A DNA stretch of 64,000 bases from Adiantum capillus-veneris (GCA_014529385.2 CM043959.1:2224358-2288357), one strand, 5' to 3'; numbered from the stretch's first letter, positions 1 to 13,950 are shown. Numbers and translations: made by a program. Notes: generated by a model from the sequence alone, not told the origin.

Positions 1-16
1 TTTCCTCCCTTCCTAG
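1..16 (-). other. Purine tract after the second protease region, copy A
   Basis: On the minus strand the sequence reads CTAGGAAGGGAGGAAA. A similar tract lies at the same relative place in copy D (14218-14231) and copy B (40329-40342). It resembles a polypurine tract but in copy B it lies about 6 kb before the 3' LTR, so it may be a central plus-strand primer or a relic of an older LTR junction. Confidence 0.4.
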
Positions 17-188
17 AGTGAGTCGTCCGAGACGAACATGTGTTAGAGTGCACGGGAACAAAGAAGGTGTCTATGCATAGCCATATAGTGTGGCCATATG
101 ATGTGAATGGAGGATATGCATGGTGGAACAAAATTTTATGCACGAAATGGGTGATGAATGATATGTTCAGTGGCTGCTGCTGGTGAGG

Positions 189-1110
189 TCACATTGAAGC
201 TGCATGGCCCAAACAATAGTAATTGTAGAAGACGTGCCCTATGTTTGACGGTGACCTGCAGAAGTTGTGATGATGCTTGTTGTTTTGATTGATGGCTTTG
301 TTTTGATCGCCACTGAAATTACTTGGGTGTGGAATCCCTTGAAGAGGCATCTTCTGAGTGAGTTTGCTTTGATTTCCATACCCACTTGATGTCTTTTGGT
401 TATCGAGGTTGATGTTGGATTGGCCTACGTTGTCCGACAAAAGGATTGGCCTAGGTTGTCTGACAAAATCCGTGGGCTTTGGCGAGGTTGGATTTTTGTT
501 GAGGTAATGTAGACTGACTTGTATTGCTTTGTCGTTTGGGTATCCACAATTTCTTTAGATTGGTTTGCATGATGGATTTTTCAATCCATACTTTCCTTAC
601 CACGGTTGGAGAATACCGCTGAATTGGAGCAGGTGGTGTTTGTAGAGGTTCCCATACATGGTCTATTGGTACAAAGGGTGTGGAAAAAGATTGGTCCTCT
701 TGTCTAAGCTTCAAGGTAATGTCCTATCAGTTTGGTGTGGCATGATAAGTACGCATCCACGGTATTCCCAAAATAACTGCTTCGTTAATATCCTCATCCT
801 TGACCACATGAAATTGATGCAGATAAATTATTCCATCAATAGTGATGAGTAAATTTATGTGTCATAGACTGTACATTGTGCCTTTGTTTGCCACTTTGAA
901 CCCCATCGTGTTTGGTATTAGAGGTTCCCTTGTGAGTTTTCTAAAAGTGGAGTAGTTATAACAACATTAGCTCTTGCCCCAGTGTCCACTAATGCTCGCT
1001 CGGTTGTACCATTAGCAAGCTGTAAATTAATGTGTAGATCCATTCCACCTAACCGTGTAGCTGCCATTTGTAGGGATGCTATTGGAATAGTATCAAGAAA
1101 ATTGTTCCGT
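189..1110 (-). pseudogene. Second retropepsin-like domain with W-x-P-K repeats, copy A
   Basis: Around 980-1000 the minus strand encodes ALVDTGARANVV, a D-T-G-A active-site motif of a retropepsin. Around 740-800 it encodes AVILGIPWM, like the conserved hydrophobic-G motif near the C-terminus of such proteases. Further on (451-714) the frame carries VWIEK and LWIPK motifs that recur in copies B and D. It follows the integrase, whereas the usual gypsy protease lies before RT (5214-6206 here). Several frames are needed to read it, so it is decayed. The role is unknown: it may process a downstream product or be a non-catalytic remnant. Confidence 0.55.
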
Positions 1111-1536
1111 TATGCTTTTCTTTGAAACTTTGCTTGCTCCTTGCGTTTTAATATTCTGATTTTGGCTTCCTGTTGTGCCTATTCTTGAATATCATGTGCT
1201 TGACTTTTGTGCTGATCTGGTACATGTATTGTTTTGAGTTCTTCTACTGTCAGCGAAAGAAGATTTTTCTTTAATCTCCAGTCACTCGTCCAATTAGGCA
1301 TCTACTCACTTGCTAATGTTGAGAGCTTAATGGCGCCGCTTTGTGATATATCATGTATTACAAAAGGTCCTATCCCTCACTTTTTGAGTTTTTTGAAGTG
1401 TTGTTTGAGGGTATACATTAAAACGTAATCCCCTTTTTGGAACTCCTTGCGAATCATATGTTGATCATGGAAAGCCTTCACTTGTTTTTTTTTTAGCATA
1501 TATCCCAAATATTGCTCTAATTCTAGTTTCATCTAA

Positions 1537-1638
1537 TTGTTCCAGTGTGTCTATTCTTTTCAATAGCTCATGGCCCATCCATCCTAATTGTTCCAGTGTG
1601 TCTATTCTTTTCAATAGCTCGTGGCCCATCCATCCTAA
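1537..1638 (-). repeat. 51-bp tandem duplication in the integrase C-terminal part
   Basis: Two nearly identical 51-bp units differ at about one base. They encode two copies of a 17-residue segment starting QLGWMGHELL. Copy B has a single equivalent segment near 38550. The length is a multiple of three, so the frame is kept. Confidence 0.85.
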
Positions 1639-1842
1639 TTGTGTTGCCACTCGTAGGGTTTCGATTAAGAATTCCATGGGTAGAATCGTATTAATCCCAA
1701 ACACCGCGTTAAAGGGAGTAGTCCCGATGGAAGTTTTAAAAGCTACTCTATAAGCCCATAATGTTGTGTGTAGCTTTTGATCCCAATCATTTCTTGAGTC
1801 ACCGACTATTTTGGTGAGTATAGTGCATAAGATTTTTGTTGC

Positions 1843-2028
1843 TACTCTCTGCTTGCTCATTAGCTTGCGGGTGATAGGGTGTTGATTTGTGATGGACCAC
1901 CATGAATTCGTCAAGGAGGCTTTCAATGACGTTGGTACTCTCTGCTTGCCCGTTAACTTGCGAGTGATAGGGTGTTGATTTGCAATGGACCACCATGAAT
2001 TTGGCAAGGAGGCTTTCAATGACGTTGT
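1843..2028 (-). repeat. 93-bp tandem duplication in the integrase core
   Basis: Two units of 93 bp (31 codons) repeat the segment NVIESLLxxFMVVH through QAES. The unit includes the catalytic Glu, so the domain carries two copies of the motif. The units differ at several positions, so the duplication is not recent. Copy B has one unit. Confidence 0.85.
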
Positions 2029-2296
2029 TTAGAAAGTGTGTTCCCCTATCACTCACTATTTCTATGGGTAGACCATATCTTGTAAAGATGTGTTCAAAAA
2101 GGAACTGAGCTGTAGGTTGTGCATCATTTTTTTGGGTTGCCTTTGCTTTCGCCCATTTCATCATGTAGTCTCTTGCCACTATGATGTATTGTGTATGCAA
2201 CCTGTATCCACGAGGTATGATGGGACCAATAAATTCAACGCCCCATTTGGCAAAAGCATGTACCTCCATCATTGGCATTAATGGTATTCCATCTCT

Positions 2297-2835
2297 TCAT
2301 AGGGGTGGTTTTGTGCATTGACATTCATCACATCGTCTGACATAGGTCTCTGCATCCATAAACAGGGTTGGCCACCATATGCCTGAGTGTAGCATGAGCT
2401 TTGCCGTTTTATTCATAGAGAAATGTCCCCCTGGCTGTCCAAAATGTGTTTGTTCTAGGATAACGTAATATTCGCTTTCAGTAGCACACAATGAAAGTTG
2501 TTCGTCTTTTCCCCGCCTATACACTTGGTTGGCAATGAGTAGATAGTGTTTGGCCTCATCTTCTACATTTTTCATTCTTGCCTTGCCCCATCCCTCGGGG
2601 AAGGTCTTGTTTTTTAAGTACTCAGTTATGTGAGTACTCCATTTGGGTGCTTGTACTACTGGAAACAGGGTGGCATGTTCCACTGGAGGTTGTTTTATAC
2701 AGATATCACATGATTTTACATATAAATGGACGCTGTGTTCCATGTTTTGCCAATAGACTCCCAGTCTCTTTAGCCATTGGCATGTTTGCGTTTCTCCATT
2801 GTGAAACCTCGTATTCTATATACGAGCCTGTTTGA
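2297..2835 (-). pseudogene. Duplicated H2C2 zinc-binding module before integrase, copy A
   Basis: Two H2C2-like modules follow each other. The first (about 2835-2680) has FHNGETQ, LGVYWQN and CDIC but seems to have lost its first His. The second has HFGQPGGHFS, IWWPTLFMDA and CDECQC, a complete H-x6-H...C-x2-C set. Each is preceded or followed by a QL..Y.RGKD..L.LC-type segment. H2C2 domains fold the N-terminus of retroviral-type integrases, and one copy is normal. The same duplication is seen in copy B at 37321-37980, so it belongs to the family. Confidence 0.7.
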
Positions 2836-3104
2836 GGTAGTAGTCGAATTTTTTGGACTGTACACATAGTCTCAAAATCCCATCCTTATTGTGCTTTACA
2901 ATTGTCCTGCTAAAAGCTGGAGATTTTGTGTTTGATGTATAATTGATGGTTGTCTTTCTACCTATAATGACCCGATTGCGAGTAGAGGAATGACCTCTTT
3001 GCTCTAGCTTGGAACCATTTCAATGTTAAACAGATACGAATCGGGAAGATCATCATCGATACCCGCAGGTGCTTCCCCATGGAATAGTCATGAAAGATGA
3101 TCTG

Positions 3105-4799
<1,695 letters not shown>

Positions 4800-5213
4800 T
4801 TCTGTTGTCCAAGCTCATTTCAGTTCATTGTATTTGTTTTTGCACTCTATTTTGGACAACTTTGTCGATTTCTCAAAATTGCTCTCCTTTTTTGGTTTTT
4901 GTGTGTTCTTCTTTTTTGTTTTTGTTTTTGTTGAGTCAGGTTTCATGTACCTCTTTGATATCTCGCCTTTAAGGGAAACAGTTGCTTCTACTAACCTTAA
5001 GTACTGCGTTTTGTTGGTTAAGAGAGGTACTGAGTCTTCTCTTGTCTTGTTTTGCTTGTTTATGCGTTTATCCCGATATCTACACTATCTTCAAGGATTT
5101 TGGTTTGAAAAATCATAGTAGATCACCCTTCGATCCTTTCGTTTGATGTTCTGACTTGAGCTACTAGAAAGCTCGTCGTCTGCATTTTCCTCTAACAGCT
5201 TCTCCGTCGAGTC

Positions 5214-6206
5214 CTAAAAAGCTTCTTTCTCCGTTTGGTCAAGGTCTCTTACTGAGATTTCATCCACTATGCGCCAGGAATCGGCAACCCCCTCCTCGTT
5301 AGGGACTTCCAGTTCTAATTTCGGATTGAGGCTGACACCCAACATCTGGAATGGAATGATATTATATCCTTCCTCATTGCAGAATTTGGTGAGGGTCACC
5401 TCGTTTACACAAACATCAAGAGTGGCTAGTATCTGTTGCCATCCAAAAGGTTTGAATATCTCCTCTGGAAAAGGCTTTGGTACATATACCTCGTCTAGTG
5501 TAGTCCTATCAAGAATGCAATCTTCCTTTTTAAACTACCACCTTTGGAAGCTTCCTCTGTCCCATGGTGAGCTTTGTCCTGCAGCCAAGCTGGTATTCCC
5601 CCTTCTTGGTCAGTTGTGGAGTTTAGTTCTTCTCCTGGGGTTCGTTCTACATCTCTATAACTATGATCTATGGTGACACTAATTTTCGTAGTGACATCCT
5701 TGTTCCTAGATAGATATAGTTGTATCCCCAATATTGTACCATTTTGAGATGACACATGAATGGTCTGCCCAATACGATATCAAAATTATTGCTCTCATTG
5801 AAATTCATAATCGCGAATGTGTGTTCATATGCAATTCCACAAGAGGTTACCACAATCTGCTCCAGGATGCCAATTGGTCTTTCCAGATACCCATCTGCTA
5901 ATTGAAGTTTCATTCTAGTCTTTTGGAGAGCTCGTTTCCCCAATTTTTCCACATTGCTTTGGTGGCTATGGCTATTCGGGCCCCACTATCCAATATTGCT
6001 ACCGACTTAACCTCTTTGTACTCCACCGGCGGGGTAGTATTTCCTTCTTCACCTTGACAATAATCTCCTTCCTTGTTCACTGGTATTGGCTCATGTTTAG
6101 CTTGTTTTGAGGGTTGTGTCTTCAGTGTTTTTGGAGAAGCATTGGGTGGTGGAATTACCAGCCCTATTTTTTTCAAAATTTTCCCGACCTCCTCCCAAAG
6201 ATGCAA
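5214..6206 (-). pseudogene. Retropepsin-like protease (upstream position), copy A
   Basis: Near 5990 the minus strand encodes AILDSGARIAIAT, with the D-S-G-A active-site motif. A frame change follows, then TRMKLQLADGYLERP, TSCGIAYEHTFAI and IVLGRPFM, where LGRPF is the usual C-terminal protease motif. An acidic linker runs toward RT. Position and sequence match copy B (25048-26025). This is the normal gypsy protease slot, so the region at 189-1110 is an additional protease-like domain. Confidence 0.8.
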
Positions 6207-6212
6207 TTTTAT

Positions 6213-7130
6213 CTACAGTAACTCTGACAGAGTTAGCGTACAACAGATAGGAGACGACATCAACTCATGAAGAGTTTTGGTATCCATCATCTTAGGATTG
6301 GCCTTCCATTGAGATGGTACTTTCTTCACCTCCAGGCTACCAATAAGTGAAGGTAAAGTTTTCAATGACTGTGGATTGTTGTATTTTGATATTGCCATAC
6401 CTGCATCACCATATAGTGATTGGATATTATTTGGATAGAGCTCATGTTCTAGGTGGATCTCCGTGATAGGGGCTGACAGAAGTGTAACACTTTCCTCTTT
6501 TCTATTCTTGATCTGCTCCCATAGCTCTTGAGGCCATGGTTCTTTCACTTTTGGAATTGGCAGCGGTGCTTGCAAATAGATTCCATCAGTCATATTGGTT
6601 TCCACCCTCGTATCCAATGGTCTTTCATTTATAGAATCTGGTTGGTCTTCCTTTCCAATTTCCCGCTCCTTTAACTCTTCGCTTTTTTCATGGATTAATA
6701 CCTCAATTTTTGGAGGTCGGAACTGGTGGTTCCATAAGCGCTTGAGTGGCTTGGATGAGCTCTTTGCACATCTTTAACCTCTCTTTTTCATAGCCCGGAT
6801 GAGGGTATGTTAGCCACCTATCCTCTTGGGTTTGGTTAGGCTTTAGCCTTGCCTCATAGTCTTTATAAATTGCATCCAAGAGTTCAAAAACCTTGTCCAT
6901 CAATACAGATCCTCCCGACGGTATAGCCGATGGTTTTTCTACCTCGTTCTTTTCCTTAAGGTCTCTCTCCCTTCTCAATTGTTCCTCCGTTTGCAGTAAT
7001 TTGGTTTCCAAAGCTGTTTTTTCTTTCTCTCTTTTGGCTTTTATCTTGTCTCGTTTTGACTTTCTAGGATTTCCTAAGGGTTCGAACAGACAAATTTTCT
7101 ATCTCTGCTTCACTGGCTAGGCTATTCCTT
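6213..7130 (-). pseudogene. Gag-protease linker region, copy A
   Basis: Minus-strand fragments align with 24094-25047 of copy B. Shared segments include GGSxLxDKVxExLDA, YEARL, NQTQExRWxTYP and a later SLKTLPS...VPSQ segment. The N-terminal part has a run of Glu, Arg and Lys that would form a coiled coil. No enzymatic motif is visible. Two or more frameshifts split it. It is probably the C-terminal part of gag or a spacer cleaved by the element protease. Confidence 0.6.
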
Positions 7131-7139
7131 GTTGCCTCA

Positions 7140-8785
7140 TGTGCTTGGGATCTAGTTATCGCATTTATCGGAATGGTTGGTTTTGTTTTTGATCCACTTG
7201 AGCTTGGCACGATCCCAATCTTGTTCATGGTTGCTTTCCCTTTGTTGTCAGGGTTTTTTGGACAGAGTGGAATGAGATGGTCAGTTGTACATCCTTCACA
7301 GAATCAAAAAAGTTTAACCCGTTCTCCTTTGTTTGGAAAAATCCTTCCCCAATGATCACCGCCGCATTCATAGCATGGTCCTACAGGTGGTGGAGAAGCT
7401 TGTGGAGCCCCCATCGATTGTCCTGCTCTAGGAGGATACCCCTTAGGTTTGTAGTTCTAGTTTTCCATGAACATAAGCATATTTTCATCGACCAAGTAAT
7501 GGTTTTTTGTTGGTTGTACTATGTAAGCTGGCTTGGACATCTCTTCAGGAGTTATCCATGGAATTTGTCCCTCAAGAGCATATGCATTTCTGTCAAACCC
7601 CCTCCCATAAGTATTGCCTAAATGCTCTTGATATGAAACTACATGGACCATACTCTGATCATAAGGTATTTTTATGGGTTGAGAAATCCTTACCATGGCC
7701 CTATTTTTCTGGGGTAAAGGAGATTGATGCCCCAACACAGGTTGAGGTTTTTCCTGCCCTTGGATTGTGTTCTTTGGCCCTACTTTATATCTTGGGGGAT
7801 GGAAATTGTTTCCCTCCATGTGGTCTGTATTGTCTCTCTCTAATATAGTTCCAATTATAGAAACATTCTTCGATCTCATGGTTTGTCCATTTTTGTTCAA
7901 TAGCACACCACTTGAGTACATACCAGGCCTTTGTTGAATGTTGCACCATTGGGTTGGATGATCTCCTCCACAAGTGTCACATTTTTGGGTGGGCAATTGT
8001 CGTGTGTTTGGGTTTGTCATGTTTCCTTGGTTTATCCTTCTGATCACTTCCTTGATCATTTGATCAACGTCCAGCACAGTTGGGTTTTTCCTGCCCAATT
8101 TCATCGTGGACTCACTAGTGGCTGAAGAGGTACTACTCGTTCCCTGGTCTGTGTCTTCAGTCACCTCTCTGTATGCCTTGCAATTATCTACCAGATACAA
8201 TGCCTCTTTCGTGACTTGCTCAAAAGTTACACATGCCTTTAAGTGCAAGTCCTTTTTTAGCGTGTCATTTCACAATCCTTCTATGAAAAGGACTAATAGT
8301 CTTTCATCTTGAGGTAGTTCTCGAGCAGGGCATCTTTCTATGTCTTGCTTGAAACAAAGTGATGCTTCCTTCACCTTTTCTTTCTCCTTTTGTTTAAATA
8401 CATAGATCTGGGAGACAATGTTATGCTTGATTCCTCTCTTTGAGAATTCCTCAACGAACTCTAGGAGAAGTTGCTCAATACTTGGAAATTCCAACTTGTT
8501 TAATGATTGGAATCAGGTCAAAGCAGTCCCTTCTAACGTTAATCCAAATCCTTCATATTGAGTATGAAAATCAGTTACATGTTTCGCTCTCAACACTTGT
8601 TTGAAGATCAAAACATGGGCATACGGATCTCCTGATCCACTATAATTTTTGGATACGCATTTTTTCACTCGAGATGGTCGCACACGTTTGGACTCCGCAA
8701 CCATTCTTACAACACCTTGTCCTCTTGGTGTGGTTTCTCTAGGTTCATAATCTCCTCTTGGCACTACCAGTGGTATTATATCCAC
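7140..8785 (-). pseudogene. Gag capsid-like domain and zinc knuckles, copy A
   Basis: From right to left the minus strand carries RVRPSRVKKCVSKNYSGSGD, FEGFGLTLEG-like, EFVEEFSKRGI and KEALYLVDNC segments typical of a plant retrotransposon gag core. A zinc knuckle CDTCGGDHPTQWC follows, and further knuckle-like sequences occur near 7370 and 7300. The knuckles are CX2CX3HX4C, one residue shorter between Cys and His than the common type. Stops and frameshifts near 8500 and 8260 divide the frame. It aligns with 22469-23932 in copy B. Confidence 0.8.
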
Positions 8786-8926
8786 TATACGTTTGTCAAG
8801 TCGATCTCATGTAATAGTCGGAGGGATTCTAGTGGTGTAAGTCACTTCAGGAGCAGTACTGCTCCTATGTGTGTATTTGGAAGCCCTAGATCCCGTTGAT
8901 CCTAAAGCCCTGTATTTGGGACTCGT

Positions 8927-9652
8927 TCATATCCAAAAGAATCTTCCACCTTGGTTCTCACTGGACTCACATGTGCAGTCTCCAGTCTCATGTGAGTAGT
9001 CATGGTTTTCACCTCTTCCAAATAGTGGTCCCCCAAAATATGTATATCTCTCTAACTCCTTACGATCCATAGGAGAGTACTTTTGGCCATACTTGTCTAT
9101 TATGACCACCTAAATACTTCTCCCTTTTGTGTACGTAAAAACATATACTTTTTTACGGTCAGTCAATTCCTTGATGCGGGGTTCGTCACATCTATAATAG
9201 AGTGTTTGTTATCCATTATTAAACCTATATAGCCCCACATACGTGTTGCCTGTATTAAGACACTGTGTCTCATTGGTGCGTCTGAGCACTACGTTTTTTT
9301 TATCCATCTTGGGTGGCTCATCCGCCAGCTTGTGATCTGCCTTGTCCTTGGTGCCAGTCATCCCCCATTCATCCACAATAAAGGGGTTATGAACCATTGG
9401 GTACACCATTCCCTCTCTATCAAAATATCTATCCCCGTCATAATCAACATCTACAAGGTCTCTGAACTCACTCGGCTTATTTTCCAACTTAACACAGTAT
9501 TGGTCCATTCCATCCTTATAGATTTTGGCCTTAAGCACATTTTCAAATTGAAACTTCAAATACAGCAGTTTTACATCAAATGCGTGTTGAGAAGGACCTG
9601 CCCCCATTGAAGTTGTTCCCTTAGGGTTCAACTTGTTAGAAGCTTTAGTCAT
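8927..9652 (-). pseudogene. Gag N-terminal module, copy A
   Basis: This is the first coding stretch after the leader. It is split into two frames. The second part has VIIDKYGQKY, matching VFVDRYGREY of copy B near 21960. The first part, starting at 9652 with MTKASNKLNPKG, has no motif that I recognise. Its position before the capsid-like domain suggests an N-terminal gag (matrix-like) extension, but this is inference. Confidence 0.5.
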
Positions 9653-10132
9653 GAGGCTGTATGATCTTTCTGACGAAGTGTCAGAGAAGCTCTCCTCTAA
9701 AATGGGTTCTAAGGGTTGCGGTCATCTTTGATTCACGCTTCCTTTAGTTGAGTGATTGCTCCCTTGGTCCAAGACGCTGGGATTCTTATTCTGGTACAAT
9801 CTTTTTGATTACAAATTCATGAAGAATTGGTATTGCAATATCCAAACCAAGTTACCTCATTAGCTAGTTGAATTCCCTGGTTGATCTTACTTGCTAGGTA
9901 GTATCTTCTAGTACCTGCAATCTGTCAAAAATGCTTGATAGCTGTGAGCTTAGAGCCGTTCTTGTTAGTTCTAGCTTTTAATCGACAAAATTTACCTAGG
10001 TTTTTTAATAGCACACAATTCCTCACACAACATCAACAATTCAGGTCCAATTTCAATTTTGAAAGAGCCACCAGGGTCTTGTGGTCTAGCTCTTTGTGTG
10101 GTGAAATTCTGCTTTTGTTCTGACTAAGAGGA

Positions 10133-11399
10133 ACATGGATCACAATCCATGTTGGGAAGCCAAATGGACTTTTCTTGATACCCTCAGGTTCAACATGATT
10201 AGGAAGTCTTATGGTATCAAAATTTTTAGAAATGAACCTCTGGATTGGAAGCTAGGTCAATTTTGTCACTTTGCCAGACTTCCTGCCAGTTTTGGGCTTT
10301 TGGTATGGTTTTTGGTATCCAAACTCAATTTTGAAAGGACCACTAGACTCTTTGTGATGCCCTCTAGCTATGGTGCAACTTTTGCATCAAAATGTGTTAG
10401 AGGAACATGGATCATGAAATTTAGTGTCCAAATATATTGAAACTTGACCCACAGCTAGTCCTTGGCCTACTGGTGCTGGATATATGATTTTGATGCAACT
10501 TTTGCATCAAAATGTGTTAGAGAAACATGGATCATGATCCATGTACCTTAGTGTCCAAATATATTGAAACTTGACCCACAGCTAGTCCTTGGCCTACTGG
10601 TGCTGGATATATGATTTTTGAATGTTTTTGAGTTTCTTAGGCCATCCAAAAGTCAGTTTTAGGGTCTATTCTAGTGGTTTCTCCCATTTTTTATTTTTGT
10701 CACTTTTGTCCTCTTTTTGAACTTTTCTGATATGGATCCTTTGTGAGACAGTACTTCAAATATTATCACTTTTCTACTTGTCCAATATCAGTTCAAAATT
10801 CCAAAAGGGTACATGGATCGCGATCCATGTTTGGCAAGATTTTTGGACTGATACTTTGTGAGTTTGTGATAAAAGGTCTGGTGATGATATTCTCTAAATC
10901 TTTTTGGATTTGATCAACTTTTTCCAAATCAAAAGCAAGATTTTGTGTCTGTTTTGCGGTTTTTTGCAAACAACTTCTTTTTTGGTATTTTGGTCAAGTT
11001 TTTTTTACTTTTTGTCTATGGATCCTTTTGGAAAAGTTGTTCCCTTAGCAATCAAGAGTGCACTGGTCAAATTTCACAGTCAGATGTCTACCTGGTACAT
11101 GGATCACGATCCATGTTAGGAAGCATCTAGTCATGTTTTTTGGTTTTGTTGGTTCCCTCCTTCTAGTTGATCCCAATTCTTTTCCCTTTTTGAATTTGGA
11201 CAAGTAAAAGGTCAGTTTTTTCTTATTTTCCTCAACTTCCAAGGTTTTGCTCTGCTCAACCCAATTTCTTGATTTAAATGATCTTTTATCACTCTATTTT
11301 TGACCAAACTCAAGGTTCTGGTGCATGAGAGCCTATTCTAAGCAAGGGAAACATTTTTAGCCCATTTTGCCAGAAAGATACATGGATCGCGATCCATGT
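10133..11399. repeat. Palindrome array, GGAT version, period about 285 bp
   Basis: Palindromes at 10133-10152, 10525-10544, 10811-10830, 11097-11116 and 11380-11399 fit ACAT-GGAT-CGCG-ATCC-ATGT. The copies at 10811 and 11380 are perfect. The others differ only in the central four bases (CACA, CATG, CACG). Start-to-start steps from 10525 are 286, 286 and 283 bp. A half-copy at 10405 belongs to a local duplication. The sequence between palindromes is diverged and not obviously repetitive. An additional degenerate copy lies in the LTR-like sequence at 12272-12291. Confidence 0.92.
10371..10617. repeat. Local tandem duplication inside the leader
   Basis: Two units with period 120-127 bp start TGRTGCAACTTTTGCATC and end near TGGATATATGATTTT. 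The first unit has lost the right arm of its palindrome (10405), while the second keeps a full palindrome at 10525. Confidence 0.88.
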
Positions 11400-11927
11400 T
11401 GGACAAGCAAATTGAAATTTTTTTGCACAATCTATGTTTAGCAAGTGTGTCTATCCCCTTTCTGAAGGTTTTTCTGGGTTTGGTTCACTTTTGAAGCTCT
11501 AACCATCAATATTTCAACTTTTTAGAGTTATGGTCTTCAACACCAAAATAAGGTTTTTGACAGTTTTTCCCTCGATCCTTTTGTACCCGAATGATGGTGT
11601 AAATTGTTACCTAACCTACTCCTATAAACTGAAATAATTCCACAAACATAAAAATGAATTTAACAGTACAAAAATGACGACAAAGTGTGTGGTGAAATAG
11701 TCCTTTTAAGGCATGGGAAAATCAAAGAACAAAATATTCTCTTGTACTTCACTCACAGCTTTCTTTGCTAATAAGGAGTAGCACTCGTTAGTCCCGGACT
11801 CCAGTCTCTACTAAGCACTAATCCTATGTCTAGTTGCTTTACTGTCTATGTGTAAGCAAAATGGGTGTCAAAAGCTTTGGGAGGGATTTTTTCGTACACT
11901 GAGTCACTCACCACCTAAGGATCGGTT

Positions 11928-11946
11928 TCCTCGGCAACGGTGCCAA
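11928..11946 (-). promoter_or_regulatory. Primer binding site, copy A
   Basis: On the minus strand the sequence after ...GGCGACA reads TTGGCACCGTTGCCGAGGA. It starts with TGG, complementary to a tRNA CCA end, and closely resembles the primer site of copy B (TTGGCGCCGCTACCAGGGA). The tRNA was not identified. It places the 5' LTR immediately to the right. Confidence 0.75.
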
Positions 11947-12800
11947 TGTCGCCGCGAGCGATGAATGTCTGCAGCATAGATTTTTTGTACTACCATAATG
12001 TCAGTATGCAAGGAAGCGACTCGGGATGGGGCCCGGAGACTTAATGAGAGTGTCAATCTCACCAAAGTGAACTCATAGAGCTACTCATACTACGACAAAA
12101 GCAAATCAGTCACTTCCTAGTCAGAGAATCAAAATGCTTCCAATCTCACCGCTCTAGGTCATCACGCCTTTTTGGCATCCAAACAAATTTGGAATGCAAT
12201 TAAACTTAAGGATAAGTGTTACAACACCTAGGGGCACAATCCTACCAAGTTTTGCAACCATCTGGGAAGGTACATAAATCACGATCCATGACAAAAAATG
12301 TGCAAAAAACTAAAACAAAACTATACAAAAAGGTCCCCCTTAAGCATATAAACACTTATCCATGATCAAAACATCAAAAAACAACCATTTTAACCTTCAA
12401 ATTAATGCATTAGCTCACAATCAATGCATCATGAACCAAAACCAGAATTGAGAATGATTATACTTAAATTGTAGAGCAAGAGACAAGGAACATAATGTGC
12501 TATTTGGAAATGAATTATGATTACCATTCCAGGAGAAAAGTGGATTACAACTTGTAGCAGCAAGAAGCTTATCACAGTGCACGTTCAAAAACTCTCCTTA
12601 GCTAATGCCATCCTTTAGTCTAAAACTAAGGGTTTTGACTTAAAGGCTAAGGGAACTTTCTCACAGCCATTCCACCACTTACAAGGGTGTAGACTCAAAG
12701 AGGCTGAGAGGGTACGCCAAAATATATTACAATTACAAATCTTCATTAGTTGAATTACACAGATTTGTTCTAAAAAATGAGCAAGTATTTTAAGGTTTGG
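11947..12800 (-). repeat. Putative 5' LTR of copy A
   Basis: The sequence right of the primer site should be LTR; on the minus strand it ends in GGCGACA just before the primer site. Its tail (GACATT...TCGCGGCG...ACA) resembles the tail of the 3' LTR of copy B near 47296. A degenerate palindrome at 12272-12291 lies inside it, as a half-palindrome lies in the LTR of B. The partner LTR is outside the window, so the far boundary cannot be fixed. Confidence 0.45.
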
Positions 12801-12829
12801 TGTACATCCGCATGTTATGTGTCAGATCG

Positions 12830-13950
12830 TTGTATCCACCAAACACTAATCTCAAGTAAGCTTCTGACAATCCACAAGGAAAAGAAATGGACCCAAGAAA
12901 AACAACAGATTGTTGCAGAAGCACAACTAGAGGCCAAGGAATGAATAGCAAAACGGAGGCTTCTTCGACAACAACTACAACATGTGTCTCCCCTGAAGAT
13001 TAATGCAATCAAAGTAACAGACTTTGAAACCAAGAACATGCAAGATCTTGCAATTTCTATCAAACTAGGACGTAATCAAGTGGAGGCACCGACAATGCTT
13101 GATTTAGGTGCTAAGGTAATCTAATCTCCTACAGCCTTTACAAGCAACTCCAACTTGACAATCAATTATAGCCAACACAAAAAAATATCCACAGTTATTT
13201 AGAGCACTCAATCAAGGTCATGGGTTGGACTGTGCTCCTGGTACAGGTTAACCAATATGTCTATCCGCATAAATTTTATGTGATCGAAGATAATCCCACA
13301 CAACATCGTTTATTTCTAGGGCAATCATGGCAGTGAAGGTATAATGTACAACTTGATTGGAGCTCCAATATAGTCAACATGCAATCTGCTTCAAGAATAC
13401 AACAAGTTCCTTTTGCTATTGTGATGCACTTGAGCCTTCCAAACAACCATTGTTTAACAATGGATTCCAAAAACACCAACAATGGAAACAAAGCAAGTCA
13501 TTATAGCAACTACTCTTCCCCTGGACGAGAGTTCAACAGGTAAGAAACAATCAGTGAGAATTCATGACAATGTACCATAACAGACCCCACCTACTGGGCT
13601 TATGGATCAGAAAGGATCAAGTTGCAAGGTTTCAACAAATTTTACTCAAAGATATCTCTCCATTAAACTCCAATACAACCTACAAGCTAAAACCAAAGTT
13701 TCTCCTTAAGCACATGTGGGTACCAAAGAAATTACTTATGGCCCAAAGTAAGCTTGCACAAATCTGGATTCCAAAACAACAAACCCAGGAACTCCCTTCA
13801 ATACATGATTTGAAAAGACAACCACAAGCATGTCCCAGTCTGACCATATGCAAAGCTCAAAAAAATTGGGTTCCTAAGAATGACTGACCAACTCCAATTT
13901 GGATACCTAAACGAATGAGATCCACAACTACAGTGATGACTTACAGCCAC
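12830..13950 (+). pseudogene. Integrase tail, second retropepsin-like domain and W-x-P-K repeats, copy D
   Basis: Translation aligns with 38900-40091 of copy B. The basic integrase tail ends near 13000, and INAIKVTDFE follows. The protease motif LLDSGAQ of B reads MLDLGAK here, so the Ser of D-S-G is lost. The C-terminal motif reads LFLGQSW. From 13590 onward the frame has LWIRK, MWVPKK, IWIPKQ, NWVPKN and IWIPKR, five repeats of a W-[IV]-x-K motif spaced about 18-36 residues. Stops and frame changes are frequent. It supports the domain order seen in A and B. Confidence 0.65.

Larger units (their letters stand above)
1465..2281 (-). pseudogene. Integrase core and C-terminal part, copy A
   Basis: The minus strand encodes a gypsy integrase core with IVSDRGTHFL (second catalytic Asp) and the NGQAEST segment carrying the catalytic Glu. 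The first catalytic Asp, GIDFVG in copy B, reads GVEFIG here, so Asp is replaced by Glu. Two in-frame tandem duplications enlarge the protein: 31 codons around the catalytic Glu and 17 codons after the core. The region then continues with the WAYRVAFKTS and ILPMEFLI segments typical of plant gypsy integrases. Reading needs two overlapping frames. It cannot be active. Confidence 0.8.
9653..11927 (-). other. Long 5' leader of copy A
   Basis: About 2.3 kb between the primer site and gag with no convincing reading frame. It is T-rich on the plus strand and holds the palindrome array described separately. Copy B has an equivalent leader of about 1.85 kb. Confidence 0.65.
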
